A DNA stretch of 64,000 bases from contig OX638135.1 in assembly GCA_951804985.1 (NCBI GenBank), positions 39,220,002-39,284,001 on the forward strand. The letters run 5' to 3'. This document shows, piece after piece, positions 45,785 to 56,523 of this stretch. The stretch comes from Dryomyza anilis. Taxonomy: Eukaryota; Arthropoda; Insecta; Diptera; Dryomyzidae. A program made the position numbers and the translations under genes. The notes beneath the pieces were generated by a model. The model saw only the letters and a program-made list of their open reading frames with translations, made no database searches and was not told where the DNA came from. The stretch's first letter is position 1. The number at the start of each line of letters is the position of its first letter.

Positions 45785-46039
45785 AATAATATGCAATTAA
45801 GTTAGAGATAGTTTAAAGTCAGGGTTGTAAATATTTTAAGCAGTGTTGCTAATGTCCGAGTTTGGCTTCTTTAAGATTTTGTGCCTTTTTTTGGATTGCA
45901 GTTGCTTCAACTAATAGTTGATTACACTTCATACTACTGTTTACTACAAATGAATATCAGTTGAGGCTGACTACATTTGGAAGATGCAAATGAATATTCG
46001 TTGAAAATACTGCACGCCAATCTATTATTTTTTTGTGTG
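45785..46039 (+). mobile_element. H fragment and F right-end fragment
   Basis: 45785-45890 is H (GTCCGAGTTTGGCTTC). 45897-46039 is the reverse F end from TTGCAGTTGCTTCAACTAAT to TATTTTTTTGTGTG. An A fragment follows. Confidence 0.6.
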
Positions 46040-46041
46040 TA

Positions 46042-46485
46042 GCTGAGAGATCGGTCCAGTGTGACCTGTGATCTGACAATTTATATTCAAATAACTCATA
46101 TAAAATTTACATCTGCAGTTCAATTTTACTGTATACGTCTTATGTAAACTCTTTGGTCAAATATATATTGACTTCATGCTCAAATACATGGAAATAATGT
46201 TTTCCCGCGAAACGACTTGTGGTTCCCAAAAAAAAAAATCGAAATTCGGTACACCTACTCATTCGTAAATATGGGTATCAAATGAAAGGAAATTCTTCAG
46301 CGATTGAAAGTTTGTAGTTATGTTCAGATTTGTATACCCTGGTGACCTATATACCACTTTGAATGGTAACCACACATATGTGGGGGTATTTATAGTCGTC
46401 TAAGACCGACTATAATTTTGATAATACTAACTATCATAATAACACCAAATTTAAAATTTCCCATATGATCTAACCTTCCCAACTG
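46042..46485 (-). mobile_element. mini-me-like element A, copy 12 (fragment)
   Basis: Reverse A from GAGAGATCGGTCCAGTG to CCTTCCCAACTG; the GTCC tract end is missing. The hairpin region is intact (ATAGTCGTCTAAGACCGACTAT with one mismatch). Confidence 0.75.
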
Positions 46486-47314
46486 TTTTTATTTCCATTG
46501 CTACGGCAACTAAATTCAAAATGAGACATAACCGATATTTAGTTGACTTAACAGATATTTGGTTATATTCATTAAATGATATAACATTAGGTTGTAGCAA
46601 CCAATATTTATTTTATTCAACTGCGGAATCAGCTGTTTTGCGATGTCAAAGCAGGACAACATCAGTCGCACAAGCTTCAGAATTTTCACTCCCTGTTTTT
46701 GTACTGCGGACAGCGCGTGCCACGTGTAAAACAAAATTTGGATTTGTTTTAAAGCTTGTTCGTTGTTACTGTTCGGTGTTTATCATGCCCAAATATACTT
46801 TCTTCAACAAAGGACATACTATTGTACGAGTTCTTGCAATTTTCTTTATATCTGTTGTGTTTTTATATGCAGCCCTAGCGCTCCAACGTGTTGCAAACAC
46901 GAAGTCAGCAGCACAACGAATCGTCGTTATTGTTCGATATCGGGAACGCACTTGGTGTGAACGCTGACTTAGTGTTTGGCTTCGCAAAAAATTCCGCAGT
47001 TGAATCATATGAATATTGATTGGTACAACATAATGTTATATCATTTAGTCAATATAACCAAATATCTGTTGAGTCAACTAATTGGTTAAGTCTCATTTTG
47101 AATTTAGTTGACGTAGCAATGGAAATAAAAACATTGAAAATGGATAAAAAGTGTGTTTCCCCAATCAATGTTGCAGTTACTTCAACCAATAGTTGGTTAA
47201 GCTTTATACTATTGTTTACCTCAAATGAATTTCAGTTGAGGCTGACTACATTTGGAAGATGCAAATGAATATTCTTTGAAACAACTGACCGCCAAGCTAT
47301 TATTTTTTTGTGTG
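46486..47314. mobile_element. F element rearranged as a foldback
   Basis: 46486-46980 is forward F from TTTTTATTTCCATTGCTACG to TGACTTAGTGTTTGG. The sequence then flips at CTTCGCAAAA and returns through CTCATTTTGAATTTAGTTG to the end GCTATTATTTTTTTGTGTG (47314) and TA. The flip removes the normal F right end and leaves about 400-bp opposed arms. Confidence 0.7.
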
Positions 47315-47316
47315 TA

Positions 47317-47938
47317 AAGGTGTAGATTCAATTTATTTATGTTGCATCAAGGATGAAAGCAAATACGAAAAAATCAAATATGTCTTTTTAAATATAAATT
47401 TGATTTCTTCTAACAATTTAAAATCAAAAAAATGTGCTGAAAAAGAAATTATATATTTCAAAATAATTTAAATATTTAATATAATTATGATAATAAACAA
47501 TATCATTATAAGAAATAACATTATTATATAGGGCTTAACTTGGACGGAACTAATTTGCTAAAAATTTGTGGAAATAAAAACAACAAATGCACTGGTAAAT
47601 TTATTTTAAATTTATTTTTATAGAAAATCACAAAAAGATAATCACATATGTTTACCACGATAATATGCACTTGTTAAATTATTTAAATTATTGAAAATAA
47701 TTTATTTTCGCCATTACTGTGCTTGTGCAATCAATTAATGAAAATTTGAGTCAAAGCAGCAGGTCAATTCACTTCGTCGTCAAAAATACGAACGCATCCA
47801 CTCACGTAAATGATATGTCTAACAATGCGATAATTTTCACTCAATACCGGTCTCCATCAATAAACAATTGTTATAGTTAAGACGACAATAGCTTTCAGCG
47901 AGAGAAAGCACACGTACCGATCACTCACGAATTGTGTG
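47317..47938 (+). repeat. Repeat H, right part, copy 2
   Basis: Parallel to 36163-36825 with GATTCAATTTATTTATGTTGC and GAGAGAAAGCACACGTACCG. No gene. Confidence 0.65.
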
Positions 47939-48552
47939 CAGTTAGGAAGGTTAGATCACATGGGAAATTTTAAAGTAGGTGTTATTATGATAGTTAGGAT
48001 TATCAAAATTATAGTCGGTCTAAGCCGACTATAAATACCCTACGCATATGTGTGGTTACCATTAAAAGTGGTATATAGGTCACCACGATATACGAATCCT
48101 GAAAATAACTACAAACTTTCAATCGCTGAAGTATTTCCATTCATTTGATACCCATATTTACAAATGGGTAGGTGAATTTCGATTTTTTTTTTTTGTTGAA
48201 CCACAAGTCGTTTCACCGGAAACCATTATTTTCATGTATTTGAGCATGAGTCAATATATATTTTATCAAAAAAAGTTTACCTAAGCACGTATACAGTAAA
48301 ATTGATCTGTAGATATACATTTTATATGAGGTATTTGAACATAACTGGTTTGTTTTAAGGTCACCGATCATGCCAATTGTTCAGACAGCTTAGATATATA
48401 AGTAATCTAAATCTAATGTTTCATTACTCTAGCTCTTCTACTTTTTCTGTAATCGTGATTGCAACAGACAGACAGAGGGAGATGCTTCCTTCTGGGTGTT
48501 ACAAACGGCGTACCAAACTAAATATACCCTTTCACTCTTAGTGTAGGGTATA
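47939..48552 (+). mobile_element. mini-me-like element A, copy 13
   Basis: CAGTTAGGAAGGTTAGATC to GTGTAGGGTATA. The hairpin ATAGTCGG-6 nt-CCGACTAT is perfect. About 60 bp with the GACA tract and the GATCAAGAATATATA block are deleted near 48476. Confidence 0.8.
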
Positions 48553-48595
48553 ACGAGTGGGGAAAGTTAGGTTAGATGGGTAAGTTCCGTCACAT

Positions 48596-49156
48596 GGGGC
48601 GGACTTTTATAGTCGGTCAGGCCCGACTATGGAATACCCTACACTCTGGGTGGATATATTAGTGGTATAATTTTGTAGGATAATTTTCAATTATTTACGA
48701 TTAAAATTTCCACTACATAAAATCGGTAAACCATGAAAATATTCAAATGTGGGCGGATGATGCCCATTTTTGGAACATATATTTTTAGGTGAATTCTAAC
48801 AATATGTATTAAATTTTATAAATATATATGTAATACTTTTCGAGTTATTGGTTCCTAAATAGTAATATATAAGTGAGTTGTATGGGAGGTGGACGTGTCA
48901 ATTTTGCTCAAATCCAAACTCCGAACCATTTTTTTGCTAAAACGTATTGAAACCAAATTTCATAACATTCTGACCATTATTTTTCAAGGTAACTTGAAAA
49001 ATAGTGGACAGACAGCAAAACGGACGGACATGGCTAAACGGACTCTACTACTGATCAATAATATATATACTTTTCCATACCGGACACGCTTCCTAAGGTG
49101 CGTTACAATATATGCACAAAGTTAATATACTCTGTTCCTCATAGGTGTAGGGTATA
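48596..49156 (+). mobile_element. mini-me-like element B, copy 5
   Basis: GGGGCGGACTTTTATAGTCGG-like start with hairpin ATAGTCGG..CCCGACTAT, ending GTGTAGGGTATA. The AT-rich centre near 48790 keeps AGGTGAATTCTAACA, lost from B copies 1 and 4. Confidence 0.75.
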
Positions 49157-49162
49157 AACACT

Positions 49163-49889
49163 AGGGTGTCACTTATTTGTTAACACCCATGTCTCACCCC
49201 CTATGATTGTTTATTAGGACTCAAAAATAAGGTGTGCAAAATTTTTTTGAACTTGAACAACGGGAACACGTTCCGCATTGACGTTGAAAATTGTACTAGG
49301 AGGTGCATTTGTACTAGGAGTCAAAATGAAGAATATTTCAAAACAATATTTCGAGTAAGCAAGCATGTAGAACTGTTTGCGAAAAATAATTATATGTAAA
49401 TGGATTTTCGATAATTTTCCGTGTTATCGATTTTTTTATACAGCAGTAAACACATATAAATCAAAGGATAATTTTTGAAAATATAATCACAAAATATTGG
49501 CACAACATTTGTTTACCAATTGAATAGAATCTAATTAAGCTTTTTAAAAGATTTCATACTTAAAATATTTTCCTGGGTTTTTATGTATTTATTGCTTTAT
49601 TGATAATTCGGAAAATTTTCGAAATATCGAAAATCCGATTACATATATATTTTTTTTCGCAAACAGTCCTAGAAGATTGCTTACTAAAAATATTGTTTTG
49701 GAATATTCTACAATTCGACTTCTAGTACAAATTCACATCCTAGTACAATTTTCAATGTCATTGCGGCACGTGTTCCAGTTCTTCAAATTTTAAAATATTT
49801 TGCATATCTTATTTTTTGTCTCTAATGAACAATTCTAGGCAGTGAGAAAACTAAAAATCGAAATAGGTGTCAAATAAGTGACACCTTAA
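49163..49889 (+). mobile_element. Foldback element T8, copy 3 (complete, 727 bp)
   Basis: AGGGTGTCACTTATTTG at the left, CAAATAAGTGACACCTTAA at the right, both next to TAAACACT (49155-49162 and 49890-49897), an 8-bp candidate target duplication. The arms pair over roughly 300 bp each (CGGGAACACGTTCCGCATTG left with CATTGCGGCACGTGTTCCAG right). It has no P insertion, so it supplies the empty P site near 49722. No ORF. An 8-bp duplication would suggest hAT or P type (inference). Confidence 0.8.
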
Positions 49890-49897
49890 TAAACACT

Positions 49898-51540
49898 CAT
49901 TCATTAAAAATAAACAATGCTGTAATCTGGCTGAGTAGCAGCAGTTTTTATCATAATGACTCGAAAAGATTTAAGCCACGAACTTGACGCGAAAAATGCA
50001 ACGCTGCACTTGCTCTCTGGAAGAGAGGCAGTCGTCACTCAAACTTAAGGTGGTTCTCACTAATCACGAAGAGTGTGTATATGCGACAGAACAATAGCCA
50101 AAAAAACTAGAGTTGCCACGTCACAAATTAAAATTTTAAAATAATTTTCTTTTTAACTGTAACTTAAATTTGTCAAAATGGACCTAAAAAACGTTTTTAA
50201 AAATTATTTTAATGAAAAGTCACTGAACGAAATTTGTTATTTTTGACATTCACACGATTTAATTTATTTATTTTTACGCACACAATTTTCGCGAATAGGC
50301 TGTTGGTAACCACGAAACACAAAAATGTGAGATTCACTCAATTTAACCAATTCAATTGTTTGAGGGCAGCACGAAGTCAGAATGGACTCGCATAATATGT
50401 TAATGAATTTGTTAAATGTAATTTTAAAGAATAATTAACGTATTTTGCTCAAATAAAGATTGGTTTTGTGTAAGAAATATAACTTTTTCCATTAAATCTT
50501 ATACCTTCTCTGGGATATATGTTGTAATAATCGTTGAAAACGTCTCTCATTTGTTTTATTTGTTTGTCCGTCCGTCCGACACTTTATGCTTTGAACACAT
50601 AAACCGCGACAGCGACACGACCACACAACGACAACTAGTTCTTCCCAACAAATGAAGTCGTGTTGTGAGCTACTTGATTACATTCAACGCGACAACAACA
50701 ATCCTTTTCTCACTTCATTTTAAATGTTATATCGATTAAACACCATGGATTATATAAATTAATTTAAATTTATTCATTTTAATTATTTATCACCATAATT
50801 TACACAAAAAATGCACAAACAATTCTCAAAACTAATAAAAAAAATCGGTTATCGCCTGTCAAATTAGAATTAAATCTATATTGGCGACAGCGGCAATTGT
50901 CGTCAAGTCGTCATGTAGTCGTGCCGTAGCCAAAATATTCGTATCAATGTAACTTCATGTTTATTAATTTTGACAAGTGTAGCAATGTCGTTGTCGCTTC
51001 AAATATGTTTAAAGCATTACTCTGTTTATGCAGTCAGCTGGAGCGGTGCAATACAAATTTTATATTTTTCACTTTATTCTAAAGGGAATAAATTATTTCT
51101 TATTAATTTTGAATTATTTATTCGGTTCGATCGGACCAAAATGTTTACGCAAAAGGGCGTATTTTTACGGATTTCAAAGTTATTCAAAATTAATTAAAAA
51201 CACAGAAATTTATGATATTTGCGTTTATCTTTATTTGAGCAAATAAATTATAACTAGGGACAAACCAAAGCGTTTGTCATATAATATAGGAAAAGTATAA
51301 AAATGCAAAAATATTATTGGAATTCATGACATGAGATCCAATGTACGAAATAAGTATAAAATATGATTTAATATGCGGAAACGAAGTTCTTACTTCGATG
51401 TTCATCTGTTGATGGGTGGCAGCAAAGAGGCCGAGCACTACGCCCCGAGAACCAAAAAGAAGGAGGGTTGAAAAAAGAAGTGATGAAATTCATCTCTTGA
51501 CGTTTGACCTCTCACGGACAGTACTAAATAAATAATACAA
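49898..51540. other. Low-copy AT-rich region without recognised gene
   Basis: I see no repeated copies in the window and no convincing ORF; the longest (50970-51197) has no family features. Two clusters, GCGACAGCGACACGACCACA near 50605 and CGGCAATTGTCGTCAAGTCG near 50892, are imperfect inverted partners and may be ends of an unknown element. This may be the nearest thing to host intergenic DNA here. Confidence 0.5.
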
Positions 51541-51880
51541 GGTTTACACTGCAAGAGTTCACGCCAGTAAACAATTTGAATCGCGATATTTTAAAAACCT
51601 GCCTACGATTTTTTTTAATTTAGTCTTAAAATACTCGGATATTCTTAAAAAACGATGTGCTCCAACGACTTTGCATTCACAAATATTTTTTTTTGATTAA
51701 ATTTTTAATTTCTAATGACGAATATATGTTTAAAAATTGACGACTTAAAAACTTATTAATACAATTTTATTTGAAATGTATTTGTATAATGCTAGATTTG
51801 GGTTATTTGGTATATATTTTTCATCTAAATAAACAAATAAATTTGAAGAATCTAAATTTAATATTTTGCCAAAAGTAAAT
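51541..51880. repeat. Fragment related to the large inverted repeat
   Basis: AAAAACCTGCCTACGATTTTT and TTAGTCTTAAAATACTCGG near 51590-51645 match 56700-56720 and 63185-63240. The rest is AT-rich with nothing visible. Confidence 0.55.
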
Positions 51881-52110
51881 GTCTTAATACGTGCTTCAAT
51901 TTCTTTTAATTGTATGAATTTAATGATATTTGTTCATTATTGGTAATACAACAGGATTTTAATAGTATTTTTTTATTTAATATTTTTTTATTTAATATGA
52001 TTTTCATTTTTTTCTATGTATATACAATTTGTGAAGAGAGATTCGCATCCACATCCGCATCCGCGGATCTTTTTTTTAAGATCCGCATCCGCAAAAGTGA
52101 CATCCGTTAC
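51881..52110. repeat. ATCCGC-rich element end
   Basis: CGCATCCACATCCGCATCCG, GGATCTTTTTTTTAAGATCC (perfect 20-bp palindrome) and a second CATCCGC run lie at 52040-52110. Related hexamer runs are at 57180, 58485 and 62690. It ends ACATCCCTAATATTA, perhaps a TIR TAGGGATGT. Class unknown. Confidence 0.45.
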
Positions 52111-52199
52111 ATCCCTAATATTAATCATATACAAATAACATTCGGTTTTTATTTTTCAGAATTATGTAGTTTTTAACATTAAAACACTTTGTCACGACA

Positions 52200-52735
52200 A
52201 CAAAAACAAACTCGACTGCCATAATAAAAAGAGAGTAAAAAATTCGATTAAGTGAGAATTATATGGTTGTACATAATAAATTACCATATTATGATCAATC
52301 AATATCATGGTATGATTCGTATTGACCATATTTTGTTCGTGGCAGTCTTTATCGTAATCATAACATGGTTCTTGTCAACCATATTTTGGTTTTTCAAAAA
52401 TGCAATCATATTATAATATATTGACTACCATAATATGATTTTGGCGATATTATTATTGTTGAAATAAAATTGAATATGTGACAACCATCCATGATTGTAA
52501 AGAGCATAGAATGGTTGTCATGATCATGTCGCACAATATTATTTCACTGCGTGATCTTAAGTTTTGATTATTGGTAATGCATATTTGCTTTTTAATTTCC
52601 CAAGTTAAACAAAATTTCAATAAATTAAATAACTATGATTGCTAGTTCCGTGCCATCAAAAAGGATTTTAAGTCTAAAAGTTCATTCCGCAGGAAAATAG
52701 ATTGATGTCAAAAAAACTTTTAAAAAAATTTACTA
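52200..52735. repeat. AT-rich stretch with ATCATAATATG palindromic motifs
   Basis: Repeated ACCATATTATGATC, CCATAATATGATT and ATGATTGTAAAG motifs in both orientations, similar in style to 56110-56310. Looks like a MITE interior; ends not defined. No gene. Confidence 0.4.
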
Positions 52736-52929
52736 CACGGAGAAAGTTGTTTACTAATAATTTATGAATGATGGCTTATTTGGCCATTACAACTCATGAT
52801 GGGTTTCGGCCGCAGCAATTACCCCTCGCCAGTCGCTTCTGCATTGCGCGCGCTGGCGCCAGTTTTGCACTCCAAGTGTTGGCAGGTTGTCTTGCACTTG
52901 GTCGCTCCACCGGAGTTTCGGATGCCCTC

Positions 52930-54489
52930 TCCTACGTTGACCACTACTAGGTATAGAATTGAACACCTTTTTTGCTGGAGCGCTTTCATCTATACGCTCG
53001 ACATCTTAAAGCGCCTGACTATGTCAATGTCAGCGTAGAGCTTATACAGCTCGTCGTTCCATCTGATTCTGTACTCGTTTTCAACGCATATCGGGCCATA
53101 GATTTTCCGAAGAATCTTTCTCTCGAACGCTCCTAAAGCTCGCTCATCGGTGTTGGCAAGCGTCCATGCCTAAGCGCCTTAGAGAAGGACTGGCATGATG
53201 AACGACTTATAGAGCGTAATATTTGTCTGTCGAGGGCTCTGCTCCTCAATTGCCTACTGAGCCCAAAGTAACACCTGTTGGCAAGAGTTATTCTTCGGAT
53301 AATCTCCAGACTGACATTGTTTTCTTTGTTGATGCTGGTACCTAGGTAGACGAAGTCCTTCACAACTTCGAAGTTGTGGTTGTCAATAGTGACGTGTTGT
53401 CCAAGACGCCGGGACTCTTTGTTTGTTGACACCTGGTACTTCGTCTTGTCCTCGTTCAGCGTAAGACCCATTCGACGCGATTCCCTCTCTAAACTGGAGA
53501 ATGCTGCACTGACTGTTCGTACGCTCTGCCCAATGATGTCGATATCATCAGCGTACCCGAACAGCATGGAACTCTTGTTGAAGATAGTGCCATTGTGATG
53601 GAGTTGTGCAGCTCTTACAATCTTCTCCATTATTAGGTTGAAGATGTCACGCGATAGGGAATCGCCTGGTCTGAAACCTCGTTCGGTATTAAACGTGTCG
53701 GTGAGGTTATTCCCAATTCTGACTGAGCAACGTGTGTCGCTCAGGGTCATCCTGCAAAGCCTTATAAGCTTCGCAGGTATACCGAACTCAGACATGTTGG
53801 CGTATAGGCGACTTCTTATCGGACTGTCGAAGGCAGCTTTGTAGTCGACGAAGAGGTGGTGGGTGTCGATCTGCCTCTCTTTGGTCTTATCCAGGATTTG
53901 GCGCAATGTGTAAATCGGTTCTATGGTAGACTTGCCAGGTCTGAAGCCGCACTTATAAGATCCAATCAGTCTGTTCTCGATGGGCTTCAGTCTTTCACAT
54001 AATACGCTCGTTAGAACTTTATACGCGATGTTGAGGAGACTTATTTTACGGTAGTTGGCGCGTATCGTGGGCCGATTTCATCCCAAAATTCCATGACCAT
54101 ATTCTGCTGATGAGCTAGTGCATGCTCGTTATGAGCTCATCGCCTCCGGTCTTAAACAACTCAGCAGGCAGACCATCCGATACTTCGGCTTTGTTGTTCT
54201 TCAGCCTGTTGATGGCTGTGCAGACCTTTTCACGGTCAGGCGGCGGTATGTCAACGCCGTCGTCAGCAACTGGGGTTGTCAAGCTGTCTTCTCCATCAGC
54301 GGAAAAGTTGTCATCATCGCCTGCTAGAAGATCAGAGAAGTGCTCTCTCCATAATCTCAGTGTTCCCCAGACATCTGTTCCTAGATTACCGTCTTCGTCC
54401 TGACAGGAAGAGGGTTCGGTCTTTAACCCTCCGGTCAGGCGTCTTATCTTCTGAAAGAATTTTCGAGCCTCGTTCCAGTCGCCATGCAT
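52930..54489 (-). pseudogene. RTE copy 1, reverse transcriptase part (frameshifted)
   Basis: 54489-54115 carries ARKFFQKIRRLTGG and the first RT region KAEVSDGLPAELFKTGGDEL. Stops and shifts fill 54110-53910. 53906-53230 reads HHLFVDYKAAFDSPIRSRLY (first catalytic Asp), GFRPGDSLSRDIFN and FGYADDIDIIGQS (catalytic YADD), then FVYLGTSINKENN and RRITLANRCYFGLSRQLRSR. The frame is lost near 53220 after ALDRQ, compared with copy 2. The C-terminal domain down to about 52930 is readable only in pieces (EYRIRWNDELYKLYADIDIV-like on the minus strand near 53050). Confidence 0.85.
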
Positions 54490-54519
54490 CTCAATATCTT
54501 CACACTAGCGTTTTTCTAA

Positions 54520-55595
54520 TTATCTTTTTTTGCGCCTAAAAAGATGTCTCTCCTCCTTCCTCTTCTCTCTGTATCGCTCCTTCGAGGCTCGTGTAACTAC
54601 CGACTGCAGGGTAGCTCTATATTCAGCGCCTTTCTCTGCAGTGGCTGCGCGACACTCTTCGTCATACCACATGTTCCGTAGTGGGCGTTGGAATCCAAGC
54701 ACCTCTTCCGCAGCCGTACGCATTGAGCGGGAGACGTGTGTCCACTGCGCGCATATATCATCGAGAGGGGGAGTGCTTGAGAAATCAGGTGTGATAGTCG
54801 AGCGGCATAGGCTTGTTCGGTCTGTTGTGTGTACAGCTTACTGACGTCTAGCTTTCTTTGCGTGGGTTTCCGTGCGTTTTTCGCAGCGCATAAGCGTGTG
54901 CGAACCTTGGCTGCTACAAGGAAGTGATCCGAGTCGATGTTGGCATTTCGGATCGAGCGTACATCCATCACACTGCGTGCCTTCCGTGAATCACAACATG
55001 ATCAATTTGGTTGCGCGTGTTCTGATCGGGTGACCGCCACGTGGCCTTGTGAATATTGAGATGCTTAAATCTAGTACCACTAATTACCATGTTTCGTGCT
55101 GCGGCGCAGTCGATCAGTCTCATTCCATTGTCGGAGGTGTTGTCGTGGAGGCTGAATTGTCCAACCGTTGAACCAAAGATACCCTCATGGCCCACCTTGG
55201 CATTAAAGTCGCCAGTCACAATTTTGATGTTGTGACGGGGGCAGCGCTCATAGGCTTCGTCGAGGCGCTCATAGAAAGTCTCTTTAGTTTCATTGTCCTT
55301 CTCATTTGTCGGAGCGCGCGCACAAATTAGTATGATATAGATGTATTTAGCCTTGATGCGGATTGTTGCTAGTCGTTCGTTCACGGGTTCGGACTTTCCA
55401 GGTGCATATCCGTAAATTATGGTCCTTTATACGTTTGCGTAGGTTGTCATCGTGTTTTCGGCTCGATATCCGAGGCATTTTTTCTGTTTTCGTTGAATCA
55501 GCTTTTTTTATATGGCGGGTCACAAGCCCAACGCACAACCCCCATTTTGGAGGGCCAATATCCCTGTCTCGTTTGTCCCCGACCAGACCTCCCAC
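54520..55595 (-). pseudogene. RTE copy 1, APE endonuclease part (deleted and shifted)
   Basis: Reading down from 55595, RICTWKVRT is the start of the nuclease (N of the usual WNVRT is K). About 300 bp are then missing, and the frame resumes near 55380 with NERLATIRIKAKYIY. IKIVTGDFNAKVGHEG (catalytic Asp and Asn), NMVISGTRFKHLNIHKATW, RNQIDHVVI and, after a shift near 54970, SDHFLVAAKVRTRL follow; these are the remaining APE motifs. A basic linker (EEVLGFQRPLRNMWYDEECR) extends to 54520. The enzyme would nick the target. The missing N-terminal quarter removes a conserved Glu, so it is inactive. Confidence 0.85.
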
Positions 55596-56523
55596 CGGGG
55601 TTGAAACCCTATCTTCAGCTGGTTGCTCGGGTTAACGGGGTTCACAAACGCGAACGTGAGACTAGGAATTGTGTAGAAGAGGCTATGGTAACTAACAGAA
55701 GTCGGTTACTGGCTTGCGCATGCATTACACCATTCTGAAAATAAATTTTATAAATTTTATTATAAATCATAAAAATCTAAATTTTGAATACTTATTCATA
55801 ACTTGTGTTACTTATTGCATATTCATTTTCTAAATGCGCAATTAACCTCAATTGGGAAAAATCAGAGCGTTGCTCCAGTCTGAAAACCATTTAAGTCAGT
55901 GAATAAAGTGAAAAATGTATTATTTGAAAAAAAAAATGAGAAATTAACAGACATATAAGTTTAAGTAAAACACTTTTCCTTATTTTTTAATGCTCGCTTC
56001 GTTTGCCCACTAACTTATTAACATTTTCATATGTGATATTTTTCACTTTGTTTTGCATAAATTGGATTTATTTTTCAATCTGTAGGCTACGGATAATTAG
56101 TACAATATGTATGAAATTTTAATCAAGAATTATGAATAATAAATCATAAAATATAGAATCTATTCCAATTTCTCATGAATTGTACACAAAATATGAGTAA
56201 ATATTCGCATAATATTATTCAATTAAACATAATAATTGATTTTTACTATAATCATATATTATGATTAAAAACCAAATCATTATGATTATTTATTCTTGGC
56301 TGGAGATTTTTTTAAAATGTATGCGTATAATTTATGAGAACATTTCTCTTCGTGTAAGTTTTGATAAGGTGTTTTTAAGTATTCAGTCATTCCAAAAAAT
56401 ATTTAATCTACACTATTTTCTGAAATGCCCAATTTGATGCCCATTTGTATTTTACTTCCCAGTTTTTATTTGAAAATGCCCACATTTTGTTTGCGATATT
56501 TACATGTATGCAAAATAATAGTG

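Larger units (their letters stand above)
52771..55737 (-). mobile_element. RTE-type non-LTR retrotransposon, copy 1
   Basis: About 3 kb on the minus strand, from a GC-rich 5' end (GTTAACCCGAGCAACCAGC near 55640) through endonuclease and RT to the 3' end CATGAGTTGTAATGGCCAAA near 52790. Protein wording matches the RTE/BovB-like endonuclease-reverse transcriptases common in insect genomes. GC content is clearly higher than the surroundings. An internal deletion of part of the endonuclease and several frameshifts make it inactive. Confidence 0.85.
52736..56354. mobile_element. TA-flanked TIR element split by an RTE LINE
   Basis: CACGGAGAAAGTTGTTTAC at 52736 after TA, and CATTTCTCTTCGTG ending at 56354 before TA. 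Without the LINE (52771-55737) it is about 650 bp of AT-rich DNA with ATCATAATATG-type palindromes. No transposase. 55740-56354 is its right part and holds no gene. Confidence 0.6.

Noticed and set aside
49898..51540. Host protein-coding exon
   Set aside because: No ORF shows a recognisable family, splice-site pattern or codon bias; AT-rich short ORFs only.
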